This document shows, piece by piece, positions 36,420 through 44,976 of a stretch of DNA of 64,000 bases. The position numbers and the translations under genes were made by a program. The notes under the pieces are model-generated. The model was not told the origin of the DNA. It worked only from the letters and a program-made list of their open reading frames with translations, and made no database searches. Each line of letters opens with the position of its first letter. Within the stretch, counting starts at the first letter, position 1. The DNA is from Bacillus thuringiensis (GTDB taxonomy: Bacteria > Bacillota > Bacilli > Bacillales > Bacillaceae_G), in NCBI RefSeq assembly GCF_022095615.2, contig NZ_CP155559.1:555501-619500 (forward strand), given 5' to 3'.

Positions 36420-36660
36420 AATCTTGTGCACCCCAAACTGTTCATTCTACTTGTATAGTTTACATGAAAATAATAAAAAACTCTTTTTATGTGATTGAGT
36501 GGAAGAGTTATTTTTCGCTCAGAGTAATTGACATAAAAAATGCACTAGTTTTGCACAACTATTTTTTATAATAGAAAACGTAGCGACACAAAATACCCTA
36601 TGTTGCGACATAACGTCATGTCATTTTATTTATAAAATGACAATTCCATTCTATTGTGTA

Positions 36661-36732
36661 TGTGAGATAGAGAGGGTTTTCGTATTCACCTCGCATCGGA
36701 TAAGAAAAATTTCCTATCTCACACTTTTTTTA
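36661..36732 (+). promoter_or_regulatory. Leader stem-loop with T-run before a tiny gene (possible attenuator)
   Basis: TGTGAGATAG (36661-36670) pairs with CTATCTCACA (36714-36723), followed by CTTTTTTT. The 43-nt loop has its own GAGG/CCTC stem. It ends just before the AAGGAGAT ribosome site of the next gene, so it can terminate or expose that gene. It could be a leader switch; no known riboswitch class was recognised. Confidence 0.5.
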
Positions 36733-36749
36733 AAAAGGAGATCATACAC

Positions 36750-36872
36750 ATGAATCCAAAAGAAGAAATTTCAAAAAAAGAAAAGCAAGATCGTAATACG
36801 GTTGTCATGTGCATTGCCGTATCTATGGTTATTATTATAAGTTGTGTAAATAAAATTTTGGGGATTTTATAA
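36750..36872 (+). CDS. Small membrane protein, 40 residues
   Basis: Short frame with an AAGGAGAT ribosome site at 8 bp. Residues 1-17 are hydrophilic (MNPKEEISKKEKQDRNT), and 18-40 form one hydrophobic helix (VVMCIAVSMVIIISC then VNKILGIL) with two cysteines. It should insert with its charged end in the cytoplasm. A strong terminator follows, and a T-tailed stem-loop precedes it. Function unknown; a regulator of a membrane complex is one option for proteins of this type. Confidence 0.6.
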   Translation: MNPKEEISKKEKQDRNTVVMCIAVSMVIIISCVNKILGIL

Positions 36873-36875
36873 TAT

Positions 36876-36916
36876 AAAAAAGCTTATTGCTTCTTAAGAA
36901 GCAATAAGCTTTTTTC
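36876..36916. terminator. Bidirectional terminator
   Basis: AAAAAGCTTATTGCTTC pairs perfectly with GAAGCAATAAGCTTTTT around TTAA. It serves the tiny genes on both strands. Confidence 0.9.
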
Positions 36917-36934
36917 ATTATTAGTGGAATAGTT

Positions 36935-37024
36935 CTATATAATAAACCAAGGTAAAATCGCTAACCCAGAAGTTACAATTGCTGTAGTAAATATTAAAAG
37001 CATAGCTCGTTTGTTTTGTTTCAT
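36935..37024 (-). CDS. Small membrane peptide, 29 residues
   Basis: Minus-strand frame MKQNKRAMLLIFTTAIVTSG followed by LAILPWFII, with GAGGAG before the start. It has a short basic N-terminus and then a single hydrophobic helix, so it is a probable membrane peptide. Its promoter region shares the TTACAACAATGTAA-44 bp-TATACT arrangement with the two 27-residue peptide genes, but the peptide itself is unrelated. The leader between -10 and start is longer (about 90 nt). Function unknown. Confidence 0.6.
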   Translation of the reverse strand: MKQNKRAMLLIFTTAIVTSGLAILPWFII

Positions 37025-37112
37025 GTCACATTCTCCTCTACCTATCAATTGAATGCTATACGTTCATTTCATAAGTGATGCCACACCAATTAAAGTTTCA
37101 TTTTATACTTTT

Positions 37113-37176
37113 AGTATAATGAATGGAAAGGTTTGGTACGATCGATAAAGGTGACATGAAGATTACATTGTTGTAA
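37113..37176 (-). promoter_or_regulatory. Activator-type promoter for the 29-residue peptide gene
   Basis: TATACT (37113-37118, minus) with TTACAACAATGTAA 44 bp upstream (37163-37176), the third copy of this arrangement. The GTCA and TCGAT blocks between them are also kept. Confidence 0.65.
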
Positions 37177-37306
37177 TGAAAAAGCACCTTCCTTAATAAG
37201 AAGATGCTTTTGGATAACTGCCCGTAAAAGCCCGATTGGTTCAACTAATACTCATTGGCGATGGAAAAATCCCCCACTGAGTAAAGTTTCACTTTATATT
37301 GAAGTA
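37177..37306. other. Intergenic region with weak terminator and possible repeat
   Basis: An imperfect hairpin (AAAAGCACCTTC with GAAGATGCTTTT, about 37178-37211) lies at the left. The rest (about 37215-37300, ending TAAAGTTTCACTTTAT) has no gene. It has the look of a dispersed B. cereus-group intergenic repeat, but only one copy is in the window, so this is a guess. Confidence 0.3.
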
Positions 37307-37813
37307 TTAATCATTTAAGAACAGAACCATATGTTCCTCGTCCCAATATTGACCGTTATGTTTTAATGAACGTTCTTGTACGCCGTAAGTTTGGAAACCT
37401 AATGATTCATATAATTTTTTTGCGGCATCGTTACCAACTACAACATCGAGCATAAGCTGTTCTACATGTAATTTATCGGCATTTTCAATAATTGCTTTAA
37501 TTAAAGTTCGTCCTGCTCCAAGGCCACGCGCTCTTGGGGAAACAAAGACGGAACCGATTTTTGCTTTATGTTCTTGTTTAATAAATGGTTTTGTTTCTAA
37601 AGTAGCAATACCAATTAAATCGTTATCTTTGAAGACACCTAGAGTATACTTATCCGGATTGCTTAATCGTTTTGCCATAGCAGCTACAGGATCCTCATGT
37701 TTAAGAACATCTTCATAAGAAGAGCTAAAAGCTTCCGGGTTCTTCGTTAAACCTTCCATACAAACTTTTAAATATATTTCTGCGTCCTCTGTCGTTAATA
37801 AGCGAATTTCCAT
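37307..37813 (-). CDS. GNAT acetyltransferase (paralogue 2)
   Basis: GNAT N-acetyltransferase of 168 residues with motif A VSPRARGLGAGRTLIKAIIE and motif B YESLGFQTYGVQERSLK. The ATG at 37813 has AAGGAGG 8 bp upstream and is preferred to the longer in-frame start at 37840. It is very similar to the gene at 33561-34073, only 3.2 kb away, so a local duplication is likely, with the two-component system and tiny genes now lying between the copies. Confidence 0.9.
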   Translation of the reverse strand: MEIRLLTTEDAEIYLKVCMEGLTKNPEAFSSSYEDVLKHEDPVAAMAKRLSNPDKYTLGVFKDNDLIGIATLETKPFIKQEHKAKIGSVFVSPRARGLGAGRTLIKAIIENADKLHVEQLMLDVVVGNDAAKKLYESLGFQTYGVQERSLKHNGQYWDEEHMVLFLND

Positions 37814-38006
37814 AGTTGTAACCTCCTTGGTTGATTTCAAATAAAGTGAATCTTTTATAAGATTGTGTATGTGTTTAGTTAGCAGTCTCTTTTAATTTGT
37901 AAAAGAATGAAAAGATATATGCTACAATGTTTTGTTTTTAATTATGTAATGAAATTATATATTAACTTCATTAACTATTCAAGTGTTTAATATATTACAT
38001 TTTTAT

Positions 38007-38044
38007 AACTAAAATAACTCCTCAATCGAGGAGTTATTTTAGTT
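38007..38044. terminator. Terminator overlapping fdhD stop
   Basis: AACTAAAATAACTCCTC pairs with GAGGAGTTATTTTAGTT around AATC; the stop of fdhD is inside the arm. Confidence 0.85.
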
Positions 38045-38845
38045 ATTCGATTGATAACCATCAATTCGATGTGGATGTGTGTAAATATTGCAAGATTCAT
38101 TTCTAATAAATCCTACGACTGTAATGCCTAAATCATGAGCGAGTTGCAATGCTAGTTTTGTTGGAGCGGATTTAGATAGAACAATTTCACATCCGATTTT
38201 TGAAACTTTGAGTAAAATTTCAGATGAAATACGCCCGCTAAATGCGATGATTTTTCCTTTAACAGATATGTCGTTGCGCAAACAATGACCGTATATTTTA
38301 TCTAACGCATTATGTCTTCCGATATCCATTCTTGATATGAGGATATTATTTCGATCACATAGCGCGGTATTGTGAACACCGCCGGTTTGGCGAAAGGTAG
38401 TGGAAGATTGTTGTAAAGTATTCATTAAGTGAAAGCATTCTTCAGGAGTAATTTTCACATGTATATCATGTAAATCTTTTGCTTTTGCTGCATCGTTAGC
38501 GAAAATAAAGCCTTGTCTACCTTTTCCACAACAGGAAGTGATGTATCGTTTATTATATAAATTTTGATAGAGCGGATTTACTTTTGATGATGTTACATGG
38601 ACAATTCCGTTATCTTTTTGAACCCATAGTTCTCCAACATCTTTATAGGAAGAAATAATTCCCTCAGAAATTAAAAAACCAATCACCATATCTTCGATGT
38701 AATTTGGTGTACATACGACTGTTACATATTCTTCGCCATTTAATTTAATAGTGATAGGAGATTCTGTAACAATCTCATCAAGTTGTTTTGAAAATGTACC
38801 AGACTGATAGCGTACAATTGTATAATTCTCTTGTGTAGGCCCCAT
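38039..38845 (-). CDS. fdhD: FdhD, sulfur carrier for formate dehydrogenase
   Basis: FdhD/NarQ family protein of about 268 residues. The sulfur-carrying cysteine pair lies in YITSCCGKGRQG. Other family segments are EDMVIGFLISEGII, TGGVHNTALCD, MDIGRHNALDKI and FSGRISSEILLKVSKIG. It transfers sulfur from a cysteine desulfurase to the molybdenum cofactor, needed to activate formate dehydrogenase. The large fdh gene is divergent 300 bp away, so the pair is functionally linked. The ATG at 38845 has AAAGGGGAA in front. The usual CxxC spacing appears here as adjacent cysteines, which is normal in Bacillus homologues as far as I recall. Confidence 0.9.
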   Translation of the reverse strand: MGPTQENYTIVRYQSGTFSKQLDEIVTESPITIKLNGEEYVTVVCTPNYIEDMVIGFLISEGIISSYKDVGELWVQKDNGIVHVTSSKVNPLYQNLYNKRYITSCCGKGRQGFIFANDAAKAKDLHDIHVKITPEECFHLMNTLQQSSTTFRQTGGVHNTALCDRNNILISRMDIGRHNALDKIYGHCLRNDISVKGKIIAFSGRISSEILLKVSKIGCEIVLSKSAPTKLALQLAHDLGITVVGFIRNESCNIYTHPHRIDGYQSNN

Positions 38846-39074
38846 ATTAAATTCCCCTTTTATACGTATTTCGCTTCTACATTTATCATAAAACATTGAA
38901 AAAATAAAAACATCTATTAGAAGGAAGGTATCAGATTATTTTGGTTATTATTGTATATATACGATATAATAGAAATGTAGAATAGTGAAATTTTCAAGCT
39001 TTCGTAGTGATACCTTATAAACATCTAGAATCGACTTCATAAGAAAAGTATTTGGGCAGAGCGTTTCAAAAATA

Positions 39075-39118
39075 TGTACAACACATTTATGAAAACGGAT
39101 TCATAAATGTGTTGTACA
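39075..39118 (+). repeat. Long perfect inverted repeat before fdh start
   Basis: Perfect 19-bp arms, TGTACAACACATTTATGAA and its complement, around a 6-nt loop (AACGGA). It ends about 10 bp before the AAGGAGAGGGG ribosome site of the formate dehydrogenase gene. No T-run follows, so it is not a usual terminator. It could be an operator or an mRNA 5' hairpin. Confidence 0.75.
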
Positions 39119-39143
39119 GTTGGTTGTAAGGAGAGGGGAAACT

Positions 39144-42080
39144 ATGGCAGAACAGACAGTCCGTGTAACCGTAGATGGTAAAGAATTTTCAGCATCAGGT
39201 GAAAAGACAATACTACAATTATTTAACGAGAGTAATTTAGAACATCCTCAAATTTGTCATGTACCAGAAGTAGATCCAATTCAAACTTGTGATACGTGTA
39301 TTGTAGAAGTAGATGGGAAGTTAATGCGTGCTTGTTCAACGAAATTAGAGAATGGTATGCATATTGAAAGGCAGTCACAGCGTGCAAAAGAGGCGCAGAC
39401 TGAGGCGATGGATCGACTATTAGAAAACCACTTATTGTATTGTACCGTATGCGATAACAATAACGGTAATTGTAAGGTTCATAATACAGTTCATATGATG
39501 GGGATCGAAGAACAGAAATATCCGTATGAGCCGAAGGTAAGTGCTTGTGAAGTGGATATGTCACATCCGTTTTATCGGTATGATCCAAATCAATGTATTG
39601 CTTGTGGACAGTGTGTAGAAGTATGTCAAAACTTACAGGTCAATGAAACTATATCGATAGATTGGAGCTTAGATCGTCCGCGTGTTATATGGGACAATGG
39701 TGTAAGCATAAATGACTCATCTTGTGTAAGTTGTGGGCAGTGTGTAACAGTATGTCCATGTAATGCGTTAATGGAAAAATCAATGTTAGGTGAAGCTGGA
39801 TTCATGACAGGATTAAAACCAGATGTGTTAGATCCAATGATTGATTTTGTAAAGGATGTAGAGCCTGGATATAGTAGTATTTTAGCGGTTTCAGAAGTAG
39901 AGGCTGCGATGCGTAAGACGAAAGTTAATAAAACAAAAACAGTTTGTACATTTTGTGGTGTCGGTTGTTCATTCGAAGTATGGACGAAAGATCGTCATAT
40001 ATTAAAAGTACAACCGGTTTCAGATGCACCTGTTAATGGTATTTCCACATGTGTAAAAGGTAAATTTGGATGGGACTTTGTAAATAGTGAAGATCGAATT
40101 ACGAAGCCTTTAATTCGCCAAGGAGATATGTTTGTTGAAGCTACTTGGGAAGAAGCATTAGAAGTTGTTGCTTCTAACATGCAGCATATTAAATCTGAAT
40201 ATGGAAGCGATGCATTTGGATTTATTTCTTCTTCGAAAGTAACGAATGAAGAAAATTACCTTATGCAAAAACTCGCTCGTCAAATATACGGAACGAATAA
40301 TGTGGACAATTGTTCTCGTTACTGTCAATCTCCAGCGACAGACGGTTTATTTAAAACCGTCGGTATGGGCGGGGATGCTGGAACAGTGAAGGATATAGCT
40401 GAAGCAGGCCTTGTCATTATCGTTGGTGCGAATCCAACAGAAGGACATCCTGTACTTGCGACGCGTGTAAAACGTGCTCATAAATTACACGAGCAAAAAC
40501 TGATTGTAGCAGATCTTCGTAAACATGAAATGGCAGAGCGTGCGGATTTATTTATTCATCCGAGCCAAGGAACGGATTACGTATGGCTTGCTGGTATTAC
40601 GAAATATATTATTGATCAAGATTGGCATGATAAAAAGTTCATAGCTGAAAACGTAAAGAATTTTGATGAATATAGCAAAATGGTAGAGAAATATACGCTG
40701 GACTATACAGAGAAAATTACAGGGATTTCGAAAGAAAATCTGAAAGAAATGGCTCGTATGGTATATGAAGCAGATGGTACTTGTATACTTTGGGGAATGG
40801 GTGTAACTCAAAATACAGGAGGAAGTACAACGTCCGCTGCCATTTCAAATTTACTGCTTGTTACGGGTAACTATCGTCGTCCGGGTGCAGGTGCATATCC
40901 ATTACGAGGACATAATAACGTACAAGGTGCTTGTGATATGGCAACATTACCAAACTGGCTTCCAGGTTATCAAGCAGTATCAGATGACACGCTTCGTGCT
41001 AAGTTTGAAAAAGCATATGGTACAACTATTCCGAAAGCACCAGGATTAAATAATATCGCAATGTTACTTGCGGCGGAAGAAGGAAAATTACGTGGTATGT
41101 ATGTCATGGGTGAAGAAATGGCTTTAGTCGATTCAAATGCGAACCATGTGCAACATATTTTAGCGAATTTAGATTTCCTAGTTGTTCAAGATATGTTCTT
41201 ATCAAAAACAGCTCGTTTTGCTGATGTTATTTTACCAGCGGCACCAAGCTTAGAAAAAGAAGGAACGTTTACGAATACAGAGCGCCGTATTCAAAGATTA
41301 TATGAAGTATTGAAACCGCTTGGTGATTCCAAGCCAGACTGGTGGATTTTACAAAAAGTTGCTCGTGCACTAGGCGGGGATTGGAATTATGAAAGTCCAA
41401 GTGAGATCATGGATGAAATTGCATCACTTGCACCGTTATACTCTCAAGCAACGTACGATCGTCTAGAAGGTTGGAATAGTTTATGTTGGGGTAGTCATGA
41501 TGGTAGCGATACACCGCTATTATATGTAGACGGATTTAACTTCCCGGATAAACTTGCTCGTTTATCATTAGATGAATGGGTACCACCGGTTGTAGCGCCA
41601 GATGAGTATGATTTACTTTTAAATAATGGACGTATGCTAGAACATTTCCATGAAGGGAATATGACGAATAAGTCGGCTGGTATTTTATCTAAAGTATCTG
41701 AAGTATTCGTTGAAATTTCACCAGAACTCGCTATAGAGCGCAATGTGAAAGATGGTGGTCTTGTGGAATTAGCATCACCATTTGGAAAAATTAAAGTACA
41801 AGCGCTTATTACTGATCGTGTAACGGGGAAAGAGTTATATTTACCGATGCATGCAACGATAAATGAAGAAGCGATTAATATTTTAACTGGGACGGCAACC
41901 GACCTTTATACGTGTACACCAGCGTATAAACAAACGATGGTGAAAATGCGTATATTACGTGAAAAAGGAAATCGCCCATTACCATCTTCAAACCCGCGAG
42001 ATAAAAAGCGTAATCCGCAAAATGGTGTTGAAATCGAGCAAAAATGGCAAAGAAAACAATACGTATCACTGGTGGACTAG
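39144..42080 (+). CDS. Formate dehydrogenase, molybdopterin catalytic subunit (fused ferredoxin domains)
   Basis: Large oxidoreductase of 978 residues (YrhE/FdhA type). Order: 2Fe-2S ferredoxin-like domain (about 5-80, CDTCIVEVDGKLMRAC), His/Cys 4Fe-4S segment (LLYCTVCDNNNGNC), two 4Fe-4S motifs (CIACGQCVEVC and CVSCGQCVTVCPC), then the molybdopterin domain with its own cluster (CTFCGVGCSFEVW). The metal-binding residue is Cys 394 in NCSRYCQSPA, so it is a cysteine and not a selenocysteine enzyme. The C-terminal domain binds the second pterin. It oxidises formate and passes electrons to NAD or another soluble acceptor. ATG 39144 follows AAGGAGAGGGG. Partner gene 42093 follows at 12 bp; fdhD is divergent. 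Confidence 0.93.
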   Translation: MAEQTVRVTVDGKEFSASGEKTILQLFNESNLEHPQICHVPEVDPIQTCDTCIVEVDGKLMRACSTKLENGMHIERQSQRAKEAQTEAMDRLLENHLLYCTVCDNNNGNCKVHNTVHMMGIEEQKYPYEPKVSACEVDMSHPFYRYDPNQCIACGQCVEVCQNLQVNETISIDWSLDRPRVIWDNGVSINDSSCVSCGQCVTVCPCNALMEKSMLGEAGFMTGLKPDVLDPMIDFVKDVEPGYSSILAVSEVEAAMRKTKVNKTKTVCTFCGVGCSFEVWTKDRHILKVQPVSDAPVNGISTCVKGKFGWDFVNSEDRITKPLIRQGDMFVEATWEEALEVVASNMQHIKSEYGSDAFGFISSSKVTNEENYLMQKLARQIYGTNNVDNCSRYCQSPATDGLFKTVGMGGDAGTVKDIAEAGLVIIVGANPTEGHPVLATRVKRAHKLHEQKLIVADLRKHEMAERADLFIHPSQGTDYVWLAGITKYIIDQDWHDKKFIAENVKNFDEYSKMVEKYTLDYTEKITGISKENLKEMARMVYEADGTCILWGMGVTQNTGGSTTSAAISNLLLVTGNYRRPGAGAYPLRGHNNVQGACDMATLPNWLPGYQAVSDDTLRAKFEKAYGTTIPKAPGLNNIAMLLAAEEGKLRGMYVMGEEMALVDSNANHVQHILANLDFLVVQDMFLSKTARFADVILPAAPSLEKEGTFTNTERRIQRLYEVLKPLGDSKPDWWILQKVARALGGDWNYESPSEIMDEIASLAPLYSQATYDRLEGWNSLCWGSHDGSDTPLLYVDGFNFPDKLARLSLDEWVPPVVAPDEYDLLLNNGRMLEHFHEGNMTNKSAGILSKVSEVFVEISPELAIERNVKDGGLVELASPFGKIKVQALITDRVTGKELYLPMHATINEEAINILTGTATDLYTCTPAYKQTMVKMRILREKGNRPLPSSNPRDKKRNPQNGVEIEQKWQRKQYVSLVD

Positions 42081-42092
42081 GGGGCGGAGATA

Positions 42093-42575
42093 GTGGCGAA
42101 AGAAATTACCTTAATTAAAAAGAAAACTGTAACAGAGGAAGAACAGAAACAGCAAGTAGCAGATGAACTTCTAAATGAGCTATCTAATAATCGTGAAGCA
42201 GTAGAAGAAACGATGCAGCTTTTAGCACAGCTGCAGAAGGCTGGTATATTAGATGCAGCGATTAGTTTACTTGCTGCGAAGGAAGATGTTTCAAAAATCG
42301 CTGTGGAGCAATTAAATCGTGAACCAGTTAAAAATGCACTTAACAATATGATGGGGGCGGGGGAAGCACTATCCTCAGTTGATCCGGAAGTAACAAAGCA
42401 AATTACATCGAGTTTAGTCACTGGATTGCAATTTGCAACAGATGAATTAAATAGTGGTAAAAAAACAAAAGTGATGGATTTCTTTAAAGTGTTAAAAGAT
42501 CCAGATATCAATAGAGCTATTACATTCGGTTTTAGCTTCTTGAAAGCATTTGGACAAGGGTTAGAGAAAAAATAG
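42093..42575 (+). CDS. DUF1641 protein, YrhD-like formate dehydrogenase partner
   Basis: Protein of 160 residues beginning at GTG with GGGGGCGGAG upstream. A predicted helical N-terminal region (KKKTVTEEEQKQQVADELLN) is followed by a DUF1641 region (about 50-150, ALLNxM-type GAGEALSSVDPEVTKQ segment). In B. subtilis yrhD precedes the yrhE formate dehydrogenase gene; here the order is reversed but the two remain adjacent, 12 bp apart. Recent work on related enzymes suggests such small proteins are accessory subunits, but this is inference here. Confidence 0.85.
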   Translation: MAKEITLIKKKTVTEEEQKQQVADELLNELSNNREAVEETMQLLAQLQKAGILDAAISLLAAKEDVSKIAVEQLNREPVKNALNNMMGAGEALSSVDPEVTKQITSSLVTGLQFATDELNSGKKTKVMDFFKVLKDPDINRAITFGFSFLKAFGQGLEKK

Positions 42576-42582
42576 AGTAAAT

Positions 42583-42614
42583 GAAAAGTGATGGGAAGTA
42601 GCCATCACTTTTTT
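42583..42614 (+). terminator. Rho-independent terminator of fdh operon
   Basis: AAAAGTGATGG pairs with CCATCACTTTT, with T-run. Confidence 0.88.
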
Positions 42615-42735
42615 CATTGTATGTATAAGAGTGTTCATGTTAAGCGGAATATATTATTATTATTATTAAAAAGATGGATTAGAAATGGAAATGTGGAATC
42701 CATCTCAAATATCGTTTTAGAATGTGGAGGAATAT

Positions 42736-44607
42736 ATGCAACACCGTAAAAGACTATCTATACCAGGAGTAATGGGACATTCCTTTCAAACAGTTCGATT
42801 TGCTTTTTGGAATGTATTAACCTTTCAACTTGCTTATAAATTATTAGCAGCGATTGTATTTGTCCCGCTATTCGGGATCATTTTTAATAAGTTATTGTAT
42901 TTTGGTGGTTATGCAAATGCGACGAATGATGAATTATTAGCGTTTTTAAAGACACCATACGGCATTTTGGCAATCGTAATTTTATCATTGTTAGCACTGT
43001 TTCTTATCTTTACGGAATTTGCGGTGCTTATTATCATTTCGTACTTCGCTCATAAAAGACAAAAGGTGAAATTACGTCCGATTTTATATAAAACCGTAAC
43101 GTACTTACCTACTCTTTTCACATATTGCTTACCGGGATTTATTTTATATGCTGTCGTATTGTTACCTCTTTTAAGTATGGGATATGAAACGGCATTAATT
43201 CCGCAAATTCAAATTCCTAACTTCATTACAGGAGAACTGGAAAAGACAACGATGGGACAAGTTGGTTATTACACGTTCTTTGCTGTAGTTGCGTATTTGA
43301 ACCTTCGCTGGATTTTTGTTTTACCTATTGTCGTTTTAGAACAAAAACCGTTTCGCACAGCAGCACGCAAAAGTGCAGCTTTAGTAAAAGAAAGCTTTTT
43401 TAAAGTACTATTCTTTTTAGTAGGATTTTTCATTTCAATAGGGCTTGTTTATATTGTGTTTTTTGGAATATATTTATTGTGCCTATGGGGTGTGTATGAA
43501 TTTACAAACCCGGAAGGAACATTTGCATTATTAGCCGAATCAACGATTTCTGTATTCCTAACAAGTACATTGTATTTATTTAGCTTTATTGTGACACCAT
43601 TTTATATTATGGCTATAACAAGATTGTACTTACAAAAGGTTCCGGTTGAAGATGTGCTATTAGAGGAGGGATTAGATTATTCGAAAACGAAAGCAGATAA
43701 ATGTTTCTTCCAAAAACATCGTTGGAAATTTATTAGTGTATATATTGTAGGGATTATTACGGCCGGAATGGTCGTTGCCTTCATTGTAACGTTTATTTCA
43801 AATTCGTATAAAGAACCGATTATTATGGCGCACCGCGGATATATATCAAAAGGGGTAGAAAATACGAAAGAAGCTGTGCAAGGTGCTATTGATGCAAAAG
43901 CAGACTACGCTGAAATAGATGTATTACAAACGAAAGACGGTGAACTGGCGGTTATACATGATTTGAAGTTAAAACGTCTTGCAAATGCCAATGTGCATGT
44001 GTCAGATTTAACGATGGATGAATTAAGACAGCTTACTCTTAGTCAAGATGGATTTTCAGGACAAATAAGTACACTTGATGAAATCATTAAACTTGCAAAG
44101 GGGAAAATCAAACTCAATATTGAAGTGAAGCTTCATGGGGGCGAAAAAGACTTTGTAAACAAAGTATTAAAAACGATTAAAGATAATGAATTTGAGAAGC
44201 AATGTGTAATTCAAACGTTACACTATCCACTTATTAAAGAGTTTAAGCGTGCAAATTCAGATATAAAAGTAGGATATATACTGTATGCAAGTAGAGCCAA
44301 CTTAAAGAATGTGAAAGCTGATTTTTATGTAGCGGAAGAATATATGTTAAATAAGAAGTTAGTAAAAGAAGCAAGGAAGTTAAACAAGCCAATTTACGTA
44401 TGGACGGTAAATGATATGGAAAGTTTAAAGGGATATTATAAATTAAACGTAGATGGTATCATTACCGATTATCCTGAAGATGCACGTGAAACGATTAAGA
44501 TGTTAAAAGAGCAAGAAGAGGAAGAAAGTGATCTGTTTGATAAAATTACTGAAACAACAGATGATTTATTTTCCAAGTTATTTATAAGTTATCCAGCTGC
44601 TAGCTAA
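42736..44607 (+). CDS. Membrane glycerophosphodiester phosphodiesterase
   Basis: Protein of 623 residues. The N-terminal half (about 1-355) is a membrane domain with eight or so helices (GDPD membrane-domain family). The C-terminal part (about 365-600) is a GDPD catalytic domain, with MAHRGYISKGVENTKEA, EIDVLQTKDGELAVIHD and NIEVKLHG providing the His, Glu and Asp ligands of the metal site. It should cleave glycerophosphodiesters or lipoteichoic/phospholipid headgroups at the outer face. The ATG at 42736 is 5 bp after GGAGG. A terminator overlaps the stop. Confidence 0.88.
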   Translation: MQHRKRLSIPGVMGHSFQTVRFAFWNVLTFQLAYKLLAAIVFVPLFGIIFNKLLYFGGYANATNDELLAFLKTPYGILAIVILSLLALFLIFTEFAVLIIISYFAHKRQKVKLRPILYKTVTYLPTLFTYCLPGFILYAVVLLPLLSMGYETALIPQIQIPNFITGELEKTTMGQVGYYTFFAVVAYLNLRWIFVLPIVVLEQKPFRTAARKSAALVKESFFKVLFFLVGFFISIGLVYIVFFGIYLLCLWGVYEFTNPEGTFALLAESTISVFLTSTLYLFSFIVTPFYIMAITRLYLQKVPVEDVLLEEGLDYSKTKADKCFFQKHRWKFISVYIVGIITAGMVVAFIVTFISNSYKEPIIMAHRGYISKGVENTKEAVQGAIDAKADYAEIDVLQTKDGELAVIHDLKLKRLANANVHVSDLTMDELRQLTLSQDGFSGQISTLDEIIKLAKGKIKLNIEVKLHGGEKDFVNKVLKTIKDNEFEKQCVIQTLHYPLIKEFKRANSDIKVGYILYASRANLKNVKADFYVAEEYMLNKKLVKEARKLNKPIYVWTVNDMESLKGYYKLNVDGIITDYPEDARETIKMLKEQEEEESDLFDKITETTDDLFSKLFISYPAAS

Positions 44608-44627
44608 ATGCTAGCAGCTGTTTTTTT
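44594..44627 (+). terminator. Rho-independent terminator overlapping GDPD stop
   Basis: CAGCTGCTAGC pairs perfectly with GCTAGCAGCTG, followed by TTTTTTT. Confidence 0.9.
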
Positions 44628-44976
44628 ATGAAAAGAATATATCCCTAAAGTATTGTGTAAATTAATAACTGTATATGTATACGGCATCATTTGGTTTTTT
44701 TACATTGTTACATTATTGTTGAATAATAAATGATTGGTACTTATTTTGGGGGAGTATAATAAAAATAGAGTGATAGATTATGGGATGAAACGAGAATCCT
44801 AATAGAATCAATGTTTTATATATTTACACTATTCTAAATATATAAACTTTAAAAAAATGATATGTTAGCGTTTTCATAACTTTTAAGTTATGCTAGAATA
44901 AGGACATAAGTTATTAATTATTACAAAAAGAAAAAAGACTTTCTTTTTTCTGTTAATTATAAGGGGGCATTTCATT
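44628..44976 (+). promoter_or_regulatory. Upstream region of ald with cre-like site
   Basis: No gene seen. ATGTTAGCGTTTTCATA (44862-44878) fits the CcpA cre consensus at all but one position. TTACATTGTTAC (44701-44712) resembles half of the element found before the tiny genes. An A/T-rich hairpin (about 44925-44952) precedes the AAGGGGG ribosome site. Confidence 0.45.

Noticed and set aside
39144..42080. A selenocysteine formate dehydrogenase.
   Set aside because: The catalytic position is a normal TGT Cys codon (394); there is no in-frame TGA.
42077..42511. A 144-codon minus-strand frame over the DUF1641 gene.
   Set aside because: Low-complexity Ser/Ala-rich shadow of a convincing plus-strand gene; no ribosome site of its own. 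Similar shadows at 45120-45563, 50248-50679 and 14131-14595 were dropped for the same reason.
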